A DNA stretch of 11,436 bases from Pigoraptor vietnamica (GCA_943704525.1 CALSCQ010001719.1:1-11436), one strand, 5' to 3'; positions 1-9,776 are shown, counted from the first letter of the stretch. Made by a program: numbers and translations. The notes: generated from the sequence alone by a model not told the origin.

Positions 1-118
1 CCCCCACCCGACCCACACTTGCACACACACACACGCGCACTGAAACCTGTACATAAATCTTGTGATAGCACACCACAGACGGCTCAAAAATTATCGTGAG
101 AGCGCAACGGAGACGCAC
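1..118 (-). other. Start of XPO1 intron 8 (runs off the window)
   Basis: The coding frame ends in ...INKLK at 119 and is followed by GTGCGT on the minus strand. The remaining 118 bases show no coding similarity to CRM1. A short CA tract near 24-40 resembles the repeats in the other XPO1 introns. The next acceptor must lie outside the window. Confidence 0.75.
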
Positions 119-653
119 CTTGAGCTTGTTGATGATGGACGCCATCACAAAGAGCACCTCGGGCTCGCGCGCCTGCGGGATGTTCCGCCGATAGTCGTTG
201 AGGACGGCCTCGAACAGCGGCGGGAGGAATTTTTCGACGACGACGTTCGGGTCCTCGGACCGCGTCACCCACGTCTCGATGAGCTTGAGCGTGTCCTTCT
301 TCACGCCGAAGATGGCCTTGCACACGGGCAGCGCCGTTGCCGTCTCGCCTGCGATCGCGAGCACGGTTCGGTAAGGGCACGCGGCTGGAACGGAGGCGCA
401 GCCCCGGATGGACGTTGGGAGATGACGGCATTGGGGCAAGCGCAGCACGCGAAACAGGCACGCCGTCAAAACAACCTCCACCTCTAGCGAACAGCAGGCA
501 ACCGATATATTGCGCTGTGTTGGGCATGTGCATGTGTGTGTGTGTGTGCGTGCGCGTGTGCGTGTGTGTGTGTGTGTGTGCGTGCGTGCGCGTGTGCGTG
601 TGTGTGTGCGTGCGTGCGCGCGTGTGTGTGTGTGCGTGTGCGTGCGTGCGCGC

Positions 654-749
<96 letters not shown>

Positions 750-2395
750 GTCCGTGCGGTATGTGCGTGCGCGCGCAGACGCATGTGCATGGGTGCAGAA
801 TGCGCACAATCCGCGCGCACACCCACCGTGGTTCGCGATGGCCATCGACACAATCTCGCTGACGCACTTGTACACGTTCAGCATGTCGTAGTAGATGCGC
901 GCGAGCTGCGACACAAACGGGTGCTGGATCGCCAAGCACGCGCGAATGTTCATCTTGAGTATGTTCGAAATGGCGCGGAGGCGCTCGGGGTCCTCCAAAA
1001 CGACGGGGTTCTTGCGCACTTCGTCAATGTGCGCCTCCCACTCGCGGTTCGGCAGCGCCATGAGCTGATCGATCCAGCGCTCGCGAACCAACGCGTCGCT
1101 CTGCGCGCCAATCATGTAGCCGATCGCCTCGAAGAACGTGTGGATCTGGTGCGGCTGCAGATCGCAGATGATCGTCGGCATCTCGTGGATGATCTCCTCG
1201 ACAAACGGGCAGACCTCGCCGACCTGCACCTGCACAAAGTGGCGGCGGCACTTTTGCGCAATCTTGATGAACGTGTCGCACGCCATGTCCTGGACGCCCT
1301 CGTGCGTCTCGTGCATAAACTCGAACAGCTTGTTGATGACCGTCTTCAGGAACTTCCAGTGCGCGCGGAGAAAGCGCGGGTACTGCCCGACAATGTACAT
1401 GATGTTCGACGCGATTGCCGCCTTGTTGTCCTTGCCGCGCTTCTTCTCGCACAGGCCGAGCAGGTCCTTGATCACCGTCACGAGGAACCGCTTCTCGTCG
1501 TCCTCCGCCATCGCCCCCGAGATCGACCCGATCGCCCAGCACAGCGTGTTGAGATTCTTCAGGCTCCACTCCGAGTCGTCCACCTGCCGCTCCAGCTTCG
1601 TCGTCATCAGCATCTCCGTGTCGAGGTAGTCGAGGTGGGTCAGGTAAACGAGGCACTCGCGCATGTTCTTGTACAAGGTGATCGCGTCCGTGTCCTTCAT
1701 GTGCTCCCGCACCATCTCCCCCTGCTCGTTCTCGACGACAAGCACCTCCTCGGGCCTCGCCATCCGCGAGATCATCACGAGGCGAACGCGCGTCAGCACG
1801 GGCTTGTAGAGCTCGCGACGGCGCTGCGGTGCACCGGACGTCGCGGACGCGCGGGCCATCAGGTACATCTGGTGCGGCGACACCTGCGACATGTACGGCT
1901 GCTCGTTGTACAGCGCCGACGCGAGCCATATCCAGTACTCGAGGCATATCTTGAACGTCTCGATGTCGTCGACCTCAGAGATCCCGACGAGGTAGATGTT
2001 GGCGAGGATGAGCAGCTCGCGCAGCTGGGGAGCGCCGGCCTCGACCGTCTTGGCGTGCTCTCGCAAAAACGCGGTGAGAAAGAGGCTGAGGTTCTGCACG
2101 AACGCCTTGTCGCTCTCCGAGCCCACTCGGTACGCCTCGGCAATGTTCGTGTCGACGCCAATAAGCCCCTTGATGACCTCCATCGACGACGTGAAGAGCC
2201 ACACAAACTTGTCCTCGTATTGGCCGGCGATTTGCAGCGACGCGACCTCCGTGAGGCACTTGAGCGTCACGTTGCGGAACATGCTGACCTTGAGAAACTG
2301 CAAACGCGAAAAGAGACACGAGGGTCAGATCGTTGTAGCTCACGGTGTGTGTATGCAGCATCGCATAGCTGGAGGAGTGACACGCCAGCCATGTC

Positions 2396-2452
<57 letters not shown>

Positions 2453-2973
2453 ATGTGTGCGTGTGCGTGTGTGTGTGTGTGGAAGGGACCCACCGTGTTG
2501 ACGAGCGTGTCGATAATGTTCGTCTCGAAAATGTAGCCGAGCGGAATCCAGTTAAGGAACCGCAGCAGCGTCTCGATCGTCGCCTCCACGAGGGAGACGC
2601 GGCTGGACATCTCAAGCACAAACACGCACAGCTGGAAGAGCGAGACGAATTCTTCGCACATCGTGTCCTTCAGGCGGCGCGCCTTCGCCTGCGTCATGTC
2701 CGTTGCGCTGAAGTCGAACACATCCTCGCTGCGAAAGAAGGAACGGTGAGCGGGGACAACGAACCCGAGTGAGAAAGAACGATGGGGTGTGCATGAGCGG
2801 TTTGTGTGTGTGTGTGTGTGGTGTCAGGACGCACCTGAGCAGCCTGAGAATGCGCATGTTGTTCTCGCACAGCGATTCGTTCGTTTTGCTCGCGCCGACA
2901 ATGTCAGAGATGAACGAAGGCCAGTGGTCCGGCCAGTCCTGCTTCAAAATCTGTGCGGGGCATTTCATTTCAA

Positions 2974-3029
<56 letters not shown>

Positions 3030-4423
3030 CGTGCACAAACATTCCAATAGACGTCACCGCTCTTCAGCAGCGAAGGGACGGCGCACATCGCATCGCATGC
3101 CAACACCAGCGACAACACACACCTGGACAAGCGTCTTGTTGAGCGCGTTGAGAAAGTTGCGCTGCTGTTGCGACTTTGCCTCGTCGGCGCTAATGTCAAT
3201 AATCATCCCCACAATGTAGTTCTTGATGCCTGCGCAAGGAGACGCGCGAGTGGACTTGTCAGTGGAGAGAGAATGGACGCGGTGCTCGTCACGCGAGTTG
3301 TGTGCGAAGGTACAGTGGGTTGTCAGCCTCAGGCAACAACAAAGTGGGCATATCAGTGGGGAGAGAGTGAATCAATGAATGTGTGTGAGTGTGAGAGAGA
3401 GAGAGAGAGAGAGAGAGTTGTGTGTGTGTGTGTGCCTCAAAGTCCTTGGCATAAGTTAACACAAGAACATCCAAGAGCCCACAGAAATGCAAAGGCGAAA
3501 AGAGAGACAAGGTTGCATCACCACGCAACAACGGTGATTTAGCGCGCGCGCCACACACCGTCGCACTGCTCGCGCGGCAAGATTTTCCACCTCGACTTGA
3601 TTGTGTCTTGGAGCACATTCAGCGCAACAACCTGAGATGCAACGACGAATGGCACGACGCATCAGACGACGCACCAAGGTGCAATGGACGCACATTTCCC
3701 CGCGTGTCCCATGGCAACTTCCATCCGTGCGCGCGTCGCACACACACACACACACACACGACGCAGACGTCATACATACACACACACACACAACGCAGAC
3801 GTCTCACTACATACACACACACAACATAGACGTCACACATACACACACACACACACAACACAGACGTCACACATACACACACACACACACACAACGCAGA
3901 CGTCACACATACATACGTACACACACACACACACACAACGCAGACGTCCGGCACGTACATACACACACACATCGCACACACATACATACACACACACTAC
4001 TACACACACACATTAACGGACGTGCATACACACGGACACGTGTCTCTGAAAACAAAACATATAGCGAGCAATTCGAGGGACATTACGCCGAGAGCCTTCA
4101 CTCACCCTTGTGGGCTCAAACTGCGACTGCTGGATAATGCTGTCGACACTCAACCAAGCGTCCGGATTTTGCCGAAATTCTGAAAGAATTGCATTCGCCT
4201 CCGCAATCTGCAAAGTGAAAGCAAGCGCGTCAACGGAACGGGCCAACAGAAATACGGCCGCGCCACACAATGGGCCCAAAAACAAGCACGTGCACATCGA
4301 CGCCCTTAACGGCAAGCGCACCTCTTGAGGAAGGCCATTGAACATTGCGCGGACGACCGCATCGAGCGTCGACACATCGACCGGTCGCGTGAAGTCGAGC
4401 AGCGTCTGGCGTGCGCGCTCCAT
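119..4423 (-). CDS. XPO1: Exportin-1 (CRM1/XPO1), 5' 812 codons, partial
   Basis: This is the nuclear export receptor that binds leucine-rich export signals together with RanGTP and carries cargo through nuclear pores. Exons on the minus strand are 4423-4322, 4207-4106, 3631-3559, 3229-3123, 2950-2835, 2728-2494, 2297-827 and 348-119. All junctions are GT-AG, the frames join exactly, and the sum is 2436 nt (812 codons). The start ATG at 4423 has A at -3 and G at +4, and the first residues ([11 protein letters not shown]) match the CRM1 N-terminus. Recognisable blocks are [16 protein letters not shown] (importin-beta-like N-terminal/Xpo1 region), [16 protein letters not shown], the acidic HEAT9 loop around residues 425-450 ([14 protein letters not shown]), and the NES groove at about 521-572 ([17 protein letters not shown], then [14 protein letters not shown]). 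Residue 528 is Cys. Human CRM1 has 1071 residues, so roughly the last 260 lie left of the window, after a donor at 118/117. Exon 7 (1471 nt) holds most of the HEAT repeats and is intronless. Identification is very secure; exact splice sites are high-confidence inference. Confidence 0.96.
524..747. repeat. 224-bp alternating purine-pyrimidine tract (TG/CG) in XPO1 intron 7
   Basis: From 524 to 747 every base alternates purine and pyrimidine. The left part (524-656) mixes TG with CG and CA steps. The right part (657-747) is pure TG, about 45 units. It sits inside the 478-nt intron 826-349 of XPO1, where the transcript carries the CA-rich strand. Alternating TG/CG of this length is a classic candidate for left-handed (Z) DNA under negative supercoiling. 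Confidence 0.95.
2400..2481. repeat. TG/CG alternating tract in XPO1 intron 6
   Basis: This is 82 bases of uninterrupted alternation, (TG)n with CG and CA substitutions in the middle. It begins about 12 nt downstream of the donor at 2493 in transcript sense and occupies over 40% of the 196-nt intron. Confidence 0.9.
2976..3028. repeat. (TG)n microsatellite in XPO1 intron 4
   Basis: A pure TG run of about 26 units lies inside intron 3122-2951. In the transcript it is a CA run ending about 25 nt before the acceptor at 2952-2951. A shorter TG run near 2804-2820 lies in the neighbouring intron 5. Confidence 0.9.
3392..3417. repeat. (GA)n microsatellite in XPO1 intron 3
   Basis: About 13 GA units are flanked by short TG runs on both sides (near 3381-3391 and 3419-3433). 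They lie within the 329-nt intron 3558-3230. In transcript sense this is a TC-rich pyrimidine run, too far from the acceptor to serve as its tract. Confidence 0.9.
3738..4014. repeat. Composite CA-rich minisatellite with GACGTC cores in XPO1 intron 2
   Basis: Six copies of an ACGCAGACGTC-like core begin with GACGTC at 3766, 3798, 3829, 3863, 3899 and 3943. They are separated by (CA)n spacers of growing length (periods 32, 31, 34, 36, 44). CA-rich sequence continues to 4014. The array lies in the 474-nt intron 4105-3632. Here the plus strand carries CA, so the transcript carries TG, opposite to the other XPO1 introns. Confidence 0.9.
4208..4321 (-). other. XPO1 intron 1, length divisible by three and free of stops
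   Basis: The 114-nt intron has donor GTGCGC after codons for ...GLPQE and acceptor TTTGCAG before IAEANAIL. It contains no in-frame stop, so the reading frame runs straight through with 38 extra, mostly hydrophobic residues. CRM1 relatives have nothing like this insert at that point, so it is called an intron. It is the only XPO1 intron in the window without a TG/CA repeat. Confidence 0.8.
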
Positions 4424-5330
4424 CTTTGCGGCCACCACGACGTGCGCCTCACTCGGGCACTAGCGGTTGCTGGGCGGGCCGTCGCGTCCGACGCCGCCTG
4501 CGAGCAAGAGGGATGGCACGTTTCACTCATTAGTCAGTTATCGCGGCCATGGGAGAGCACGGCAGTCTAACGGAAGAGGGAACCACCCAACGCGCCATGC
4601 AAACGGCGCTCTGCTGAAGGGAAGACAAAGAGGACACAATGACTGTGCGATAAGACGTTGCACTCCGAACTAACAGAAGTTTTTTGCGCACAGCAAACCC
4701 ACCAGCAGGAAAGCCCTGCGCAAACGCGCCGCAAGGAAAGCGGGCGCAAGCTCCACCGCTCGAACGAGACGCGCGCGTTCGCCTCGCCAATGCGTCGTTT
4801 GCTGGGTCGGATTGCGGGAGGGTGTGACGCCAGCTGACTCACTGCCGACGAAAAATGGATGACGGCCTAGCAAAAGGGACAAACAATACCCCAAAGGAAC
4901 GGACTTGCGTGAGTGCGTGAATAACGAGATGTGTCTTGTGCGAATGGGGTTGTGTGCGTGCGTGTGCGTGCAGTGTGCGTGGAGTGTGTGTGAGAGAGAA
5001 AGTGTGTGTGTGGTGTGCCCAACTGGCCGCCTGTCAAAGAAAAAAAAATTGAAAAAAAGAGAAAAATCCGTCCATAGTTGGGAGGTGTGTCACGTGCCGA
5101 TAGGGTCGCAAATTGAAAACACGCCAAAATTTGCCCCATTTTTGCGAACAAAACTCACATTAAAGTAACCGAGATTTCGGCAGATCGGAAGTCACTCGTG
5201 GCGCGCGCCAAAATATTTTGAAACGCTCACGTGGTGGTGACATGGTCCAGACTGCCGTTTCACATTCTCCGCCAGAGTCGGCATCCCGCAGCTAAACCTC
5301 TGTTTTTTCGCCCGGTTTAATTCAGCTCTC
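4424..5330. other. Intergenic region: XPO1 5' side and ABCF3 3' side
   Basis: I find no convincing coding sequence here on either strand. The part next to 4424 must contain the XPO1 5' UTR and promoter. A possible 5'-UTR intron acceptor lies at 4499-4498 on the minus strand: a CTAAT branch-like motif and a pyrimidine tract precede TCGCAG, with a GTGAGT at 4842-4837 as possible donor. Other contents are TG-rich sequence at about 4940-5015, A-rich sequence at 5041-5066, and CACGTG hexamers at 5091-5096 and 5228-5233. None of these has a proven role. Confidence 0.5.
5316..5321 (-). terminator. ATTAAA, possible ABCF3 polyadenylation signal
   Basis: ATTAAA on the minus strand lies 9 nt after the ABCF3 stop codon. 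ATTAAA is the commonest variant of the AATAAA signal in animals. The extremely short spacing and the unknown signal of this organism make the call weak. Confidence 0.25.
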
Positions 5331-8300
5331 TCATCGCTGCAAGAGCGCAGCAGCGTCAGTGACGAGCTTCGACTTGTACTCCCTGAAGCCACCGTCGAAT
5401 TTCGTCACGGACTTATTCTCGCAAATCCACAGTTCGTTGCAGGCACTGTTTGGGCATCAGGCAACAGAGAATGAGCCCCACGCGCGAGTTCGAGGCAACA
5501 GAGAATGAGCCCCACGCGCGAGTTCGAGGCAACAGAGAATGAGCCCCACGCGCGAGTTCGAGGCAATAGAGAATGAGCCCCACGCGCGAGTTCGAGGCAA
5601 CAGAGAATGAGCCCCACGCGCGAGTTCGAGTAAAGGCATCATAAACGACGTATCCTCACCTTGTGATCAATCGCTCATCGTGTGACACAAGCACAACTCC
5701 GCCGCTAAACTTTGCGATCGCGCGGGCCAGGGCGTCCACAGTCTCCACATCGAGGTGGTTGGTAGGCTCGTCAAGGATGAGCAGGTGCGGCGCCTGCACA
5801 GACGATACCGCGTCACACAAACGTTGCAACCAGAGAGAGTGACGCGCAAGAAGGTTACACGCACCTGCATCCCGATGTCAGCGAATGCCACGCGCGACTT
5901 CTGCCCTCCGGAGAGTGTGCGGATGGGCTGAAGACCAACTTCGCCGGTAATGCCATAGCACCCCAGCTGACGACGGTATTCCTCGACTGTCTTGCCCGGG
6001 TACTTGGCCTAGCAAAGCCAAGAGCAAAGATACACGTTAAAACCACTCTGCTTCTTCAAACGACACGCAATCGCAGAGGTGTGTGTGTGTGTGTGTGTGA
6101 TTACGTGTACGTCGTTAATACCTGAAGGTGTTCGACGGCGCAGACATCGAGGTTCAGCTGGTCCACGTGATGTTGGCTGAAGTAACCGAGGCGCAACTTC
6201 CCCTTTCGGTTCACAGTGCCCGTTACGGGCTCGAGCTCGCCAGTCAGAAGCTTCAAGAGGGTCGACTTGCCGTTGCCGTTCGCACCCACCTGCACGAAGT
6301 ACAAATGAGACGTGCCCAAGAACAGCGCACGCACACATGCACACTCACACGCCCGTGCGCACACACGCACACACACACGCGCGCGCACGCACACGCACAC
6401 GAGGATCACTTACCAGCGCCACTCGCGACTCCATCGTGGCGCCAAAGTTGACGCACTTGAATATGGGCTTCGAGGGTTCGTAGTGGAAGCCAACGTCCGT
6501 GAATTCGAGAATGGGCGGGCCGAGCTTGTCCGGATTGGGAAACTCGAAGACGACCGGCGCATCAATCTCGACAGGGACGAGCACGGGGCTGCAAGATATA
6601 GCGGCACGTCAGGCGAGAGCGTCACACAAGCAAAGAAGGTTCGCACGCGTGCACAGACGCCAAACAGCGAGAACATCAAACACACAACGGAGACCCACAG
6701 CTTCTCGAGGATCTTGATCTTGCTCTGCGCCTGCGCCGCCCTCTTCGCGTTGTAGCGCCAGCGGTCGATAAACTCCTGAAGGTGCTGCCGGTACATGAGC
6801 TGGGACTCGTACTCGCGCTGCTGGTTCAGTTGCCGCTCCGTGCGCGTGCGGTCAAACTGCTCGTAGTTTCCCTTGTAAGCGTCCAGGCGCTGGCTCCACA
6901 TGTGAATCGTGTCGGTCGTGATCGCGTTGAGGAAGTCGCGGTCGTGCGAGACGACGAGGATCGTGCCCGGCCATGTCTGCAGGTACGTCTCTGCGCACGA
7001 GGGCAACAACGAAAAACAATATAAGGTTATCGCTACCAGTGACATTACGCAAGCTATAAGACACTCGCGCCTCCGCGAGGGTCACTACAGTCCAACTGCA
7101 GTACAGACACAAACACAAACGCACCAAGCCAGATCACCGCGTTCATGTCCAACATGTTCGTGGGTTCGTCAAGCAGGAGGAGGTCCGGCCTAAGGAAGAG
7201 GGCGCGCGCGAGTGCAAGACGCATGCGCCAGCCACCGGAGAACTGACGCGTCGCCATCTTCTGCATCTCGGCAGTGAACCCGAGACCGCAGAGAATCTCA
7301 GAGGCCCTGCGAATGGCCCGTTTTCATAAGAGAGTCGCTTACAAGTGCGCGCATCGCACAATCACAACACGGCACACTGCTCGCACTCAAACGCACGATG
7401 TCGTCAACAGTCACTCCGGACACACATACCTGGCGGGCGCCTTGTCCGACTCCATCTCGGATAGCCGCGTGTAGACCTCCGTAAGGCGCGTGGCCAGCGG
7501 AGTGTCATCGGCGGAATCTCCGCGCGCCTTCCTGCACACGACCAACAACACACGTAACTGTAAGCATGAGACAGGCACAGAATTCCCATCGAGTGACCCA
7601 GCAAGCAAACGGACACGCAAACCACGAAACACGTGCCTCGCGCCGAGTTCGGCCTGAATTTCGCGCTCTTCGCGGAGCAGCCCTTCGCGCACAGTGTCCG
7701 ATTCGAGCACGCTTTGGAGCGCCCCCGTGTCGTCGCCGACGACCTGAGAAGTTGACAAGACCGCAGTCAGCAATGAGAGATCACACCAAGGCGGTGCTGT
7801 TCACCCGCATTCAATCTCGCGCGAATTACACAGCGACTCACCTCCTGCTCCACGTGCAGCACCGAGAGCGTCGGTGGCAGCGGCACTTGACGTCCAGAGA
7901 GCGACCGCAAAATGGTCGTCTTTCCGATTCCATTCCTACGCAAGGGCACAAACAATGTCAGGCGCAATGCGCTTACGATAAGAACGCCACACGAAGAAGG
8001 TGAAAGGAAGAGTCGGTTTGAGAGTAAAATACTCACCGCCCAACAAGACCGTATCGGCGGCCATACGCCATGTTGAGAGCGGCACCGTTGAGCAACGTCT
8101 TGCCACCGTACGACAGATCGAAGCTCTCGATCCGAATGTCGCGTGTTTTGCCCCCCGACACGTCCTTCGCGAGCACGCAGTTGGCGATCGGAACCTCGTC
8201 CTCGCGAATGCCCCCAGCCGCCGCAGCCGAGTCATCCTTGTTCGCCTTCTTTTCTTGCTTCGCGCGAAGCCGCGCCTCCGCCTTCTCCAACTTCTCGGGA

Positions 8301-8677
8301 TCGACGCGGGCAATGTCGTTGACGCGTCGGTCCATCCACATGCTGTTCATCTCGCGCACCTCGCTGTCCAGCTGCGCGTTCAGCTCGGACATGAGGACCG
8401 GCGCGTTTAAAGGAGTGATCTTCGTCAACGCGGGCGCCCGCTTGCCACCGTCCACTTGCGCAACGAACATCCCACTCAAGCGATCGCACAGTTTGACTAT
8501 GTCGGCTTCGGATCCGCCGGCATCCGCGATAAGCGGCGCGACCACATCGTAGACGCCCTCGCTCGTCGCCACATCCTCCGCGTCGGCCTCATGGAGAGCG
8601 CTTGCAATGTAGTCCACGATCGCCCCGTCCAGCTGTGGAAACGACTCCACAAGGACGCCGGAAACCTCGTCCTTCAT
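5331..8677 (-). CDS. ABCF3: ABC transporter F family member 3 (GCN20-type ATPase), complete
   Basis: This is a soluble twin-ATPase without membrane segments. The yeast relative Gcn20 works with Gcn1 on ribosomes to activate the eIF2 kinase Gcn2. Minus-strand exons are 8677-8037, 7935-7842, 7743-7637, 7531-7430, 7306-7125, 6990-6699, 6588-6414, 6289-6122, 6008-5865, 5793-5660 and 5445-5331. They sum to 717 codons plus TGA (human ABCF3 has 709). The N-terminal domain starts [18 protein letters not shown] and carries the charged block [20 protein letters not shown]1 has Walker A GRNGIGKT (213-220), signature FSGGW (337-341), Walker [10 protein letters not shown] (357-365) and H-loop SHD (390-392). 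The ABCF linker is rich in Gln/Arg ([15 protein letters not shown]). NBD2 has GANGNGKST (533-541), LSGGQ (619-623), [10 protein letters not shown] (639-648) and SHD (672-674). FSGGW in NBD1 is normal for ABCF3. All introns are GT-AG except intron 3 (GC-AG). All boundaries keep frame. Confidence 0.96.
5461..5630. repeat. Five-copy 34-bp minisatellite inside ABCF3 intron 10
   Basis: Units start at 5461, 5495, 5529, 5563 and 5597, each 34 bp (GCAACAGAGA, ATGAGCCCCA, CGCGCGAGTT, CGAG in order). They are identical except for one C-to-T change at 5567 in unit four. The array makes up 170 of the 214 nt of the last ABCF3 intron (5659-5446). On the transcript strand each unit reads CTCATTCTCTGTTGC near its 3' end, a pyrimidine-rich stretch. 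The last copy supplies the sequence just ahead of the acceptor at 5447-5446. Confidence 0.97.
6079..6099. repeat. Short (GT)n in ABCF3 intron 8
   Basis: About ten GT units lie in the 113-nt intron 6121-6009, close to the donor side in transcript sense. Confidence 0.85.
6326..6400. repeat. CA/CG-rich simple repeat in ABCF3 intron 7
   Basis: An imperfect CA and CG dinucleotide tract fills most of the 124-nt intron 6413-6290. The transcript strand carries TG/CG. It ends about 12 nt from the donor GTAAGT. Confidence 0.85.
7532..7636 (-). other. Probable GC-AG intron in ABCF3 (intron 3)
   Basis: After the codons ...EIQAELGA the exon ends AG and the intron begins GCACGT, matching the usual GC-donor consensus AG/GCAAGT at all but one base. 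The intron ends TCGTGTGCAG. Joining gives AG+G (Arg) and continues KARGDSADD in frame. The nearby GT dinucleotides I tried give the wrong phase. One of them (CAC/GTGTTT) leads to a stop within nine codons. Confidence 0.75.
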
Positions 8678-9029
8678 GGCGTCGAAGGCACAGCCGTTAC
8701 CCCCGAAAATAAGCCCGCAGACGCTTGCGGTTATAAGATGTGGAGATTACCAGCGCGATCGCAACACACGTGGTCTGACACAACGATCCACACAGCACGC
8801 ACGCCCGATTTCCTTGCAGATTCGTGCCTTTGTCGTAAATGTTTGGCTGAACGTCGCTGTGCTTTTTACCGCAGAGACACGGGCAGCACGTGTGGGGAAT
8901 TTTCACGCCGCACGTGATTTGGAGTGACGTCAGGATAAAGTGACGTCATGGGCACTGTCGGCTCCGGCTGACTTCCAGTTGAACCGTCAGACAAAACGCC
9001 GACGTGCTCTGGAACGCCGCCTCAAGAAA
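8678..9029. promoter_or_regulatory. Divergent promoter between ABCF3 and SELENOH with two CRE palindromes
   Basis: The two start codons face away from each other across 352 bp with no other gene between. Two perfect TGACGTCA palindromes (the CREB/ATF site in animals; bZIP sites generally) lie at 8925-8932 and 8941-8948, 16 bp apart. CACGTG hexamers (bHLH or bZIP type) lie at 8767-8772, 8887-8892 and 8911-8916. The motif-rich end is next to SELENOH. The motifs are exact; their function is inference, since the transcription factors of this organism are unknown. Confidence 0.6.
8948..8971 (+). other. Possible short uORF upstream of SELENOH
   Basis: An ATG at 8948 overlaps the second TGACGTCA and opens a seven-codon frame ending in TGA at 8969-8971, 58 nt before the SELENOH start and in another frame. 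It matters only if transcription starts upstream of 8948, which cannot be seen here. Given the promoter motifs at the same place, it may never be in the mRNA. Confidence 0.2.

Positions 9030-9776
<747 letters not shown>

Noticed and set aside
84-826. Continuation of the XPO1 reading frame through His-Thr repeats
   Set aside because: The frame stays open only because the CA tract has no stops. A donor at 826/825 and an acceptor at 350/349 restore clear CRM1 sequence in a different frame.
510-2501. Long plus-strand open frame of 663 codons beginning with Cys-Val repeats
   Set aside because: It is the antisense shadow of XPO1 exons plus a translated TG tract. The opposite strand carries unmistakable CRM1 sequence.
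3619-3993. Cys/Val-rich open frames over the CA-rich array
   Set aside because: They are pure simple-repeat translations inside XPO1 intron 2, with no similarity to known proteins.
5182-5191. AGATCGGAAG, identical to the start of a common sequencing adapter
   Set aside because: The match is only 10 bases and diverges at once. The flanking sequence looks like normal genomic DNA, so contamination is unlikely.
5461-5630. CRISPR-like array of 34-bp repeats
   Set aside because: The units are head-to-tail with no spacers, and they lie inside an intron of a eukaryotic gene.
8731-8737. TTATAAG as a TATA box
   Set aside because: It is about 300 bp from the SELENOH start and in the wrong place and orientation for ABCF3. 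A single AT-rich heptamer is weak evidence.
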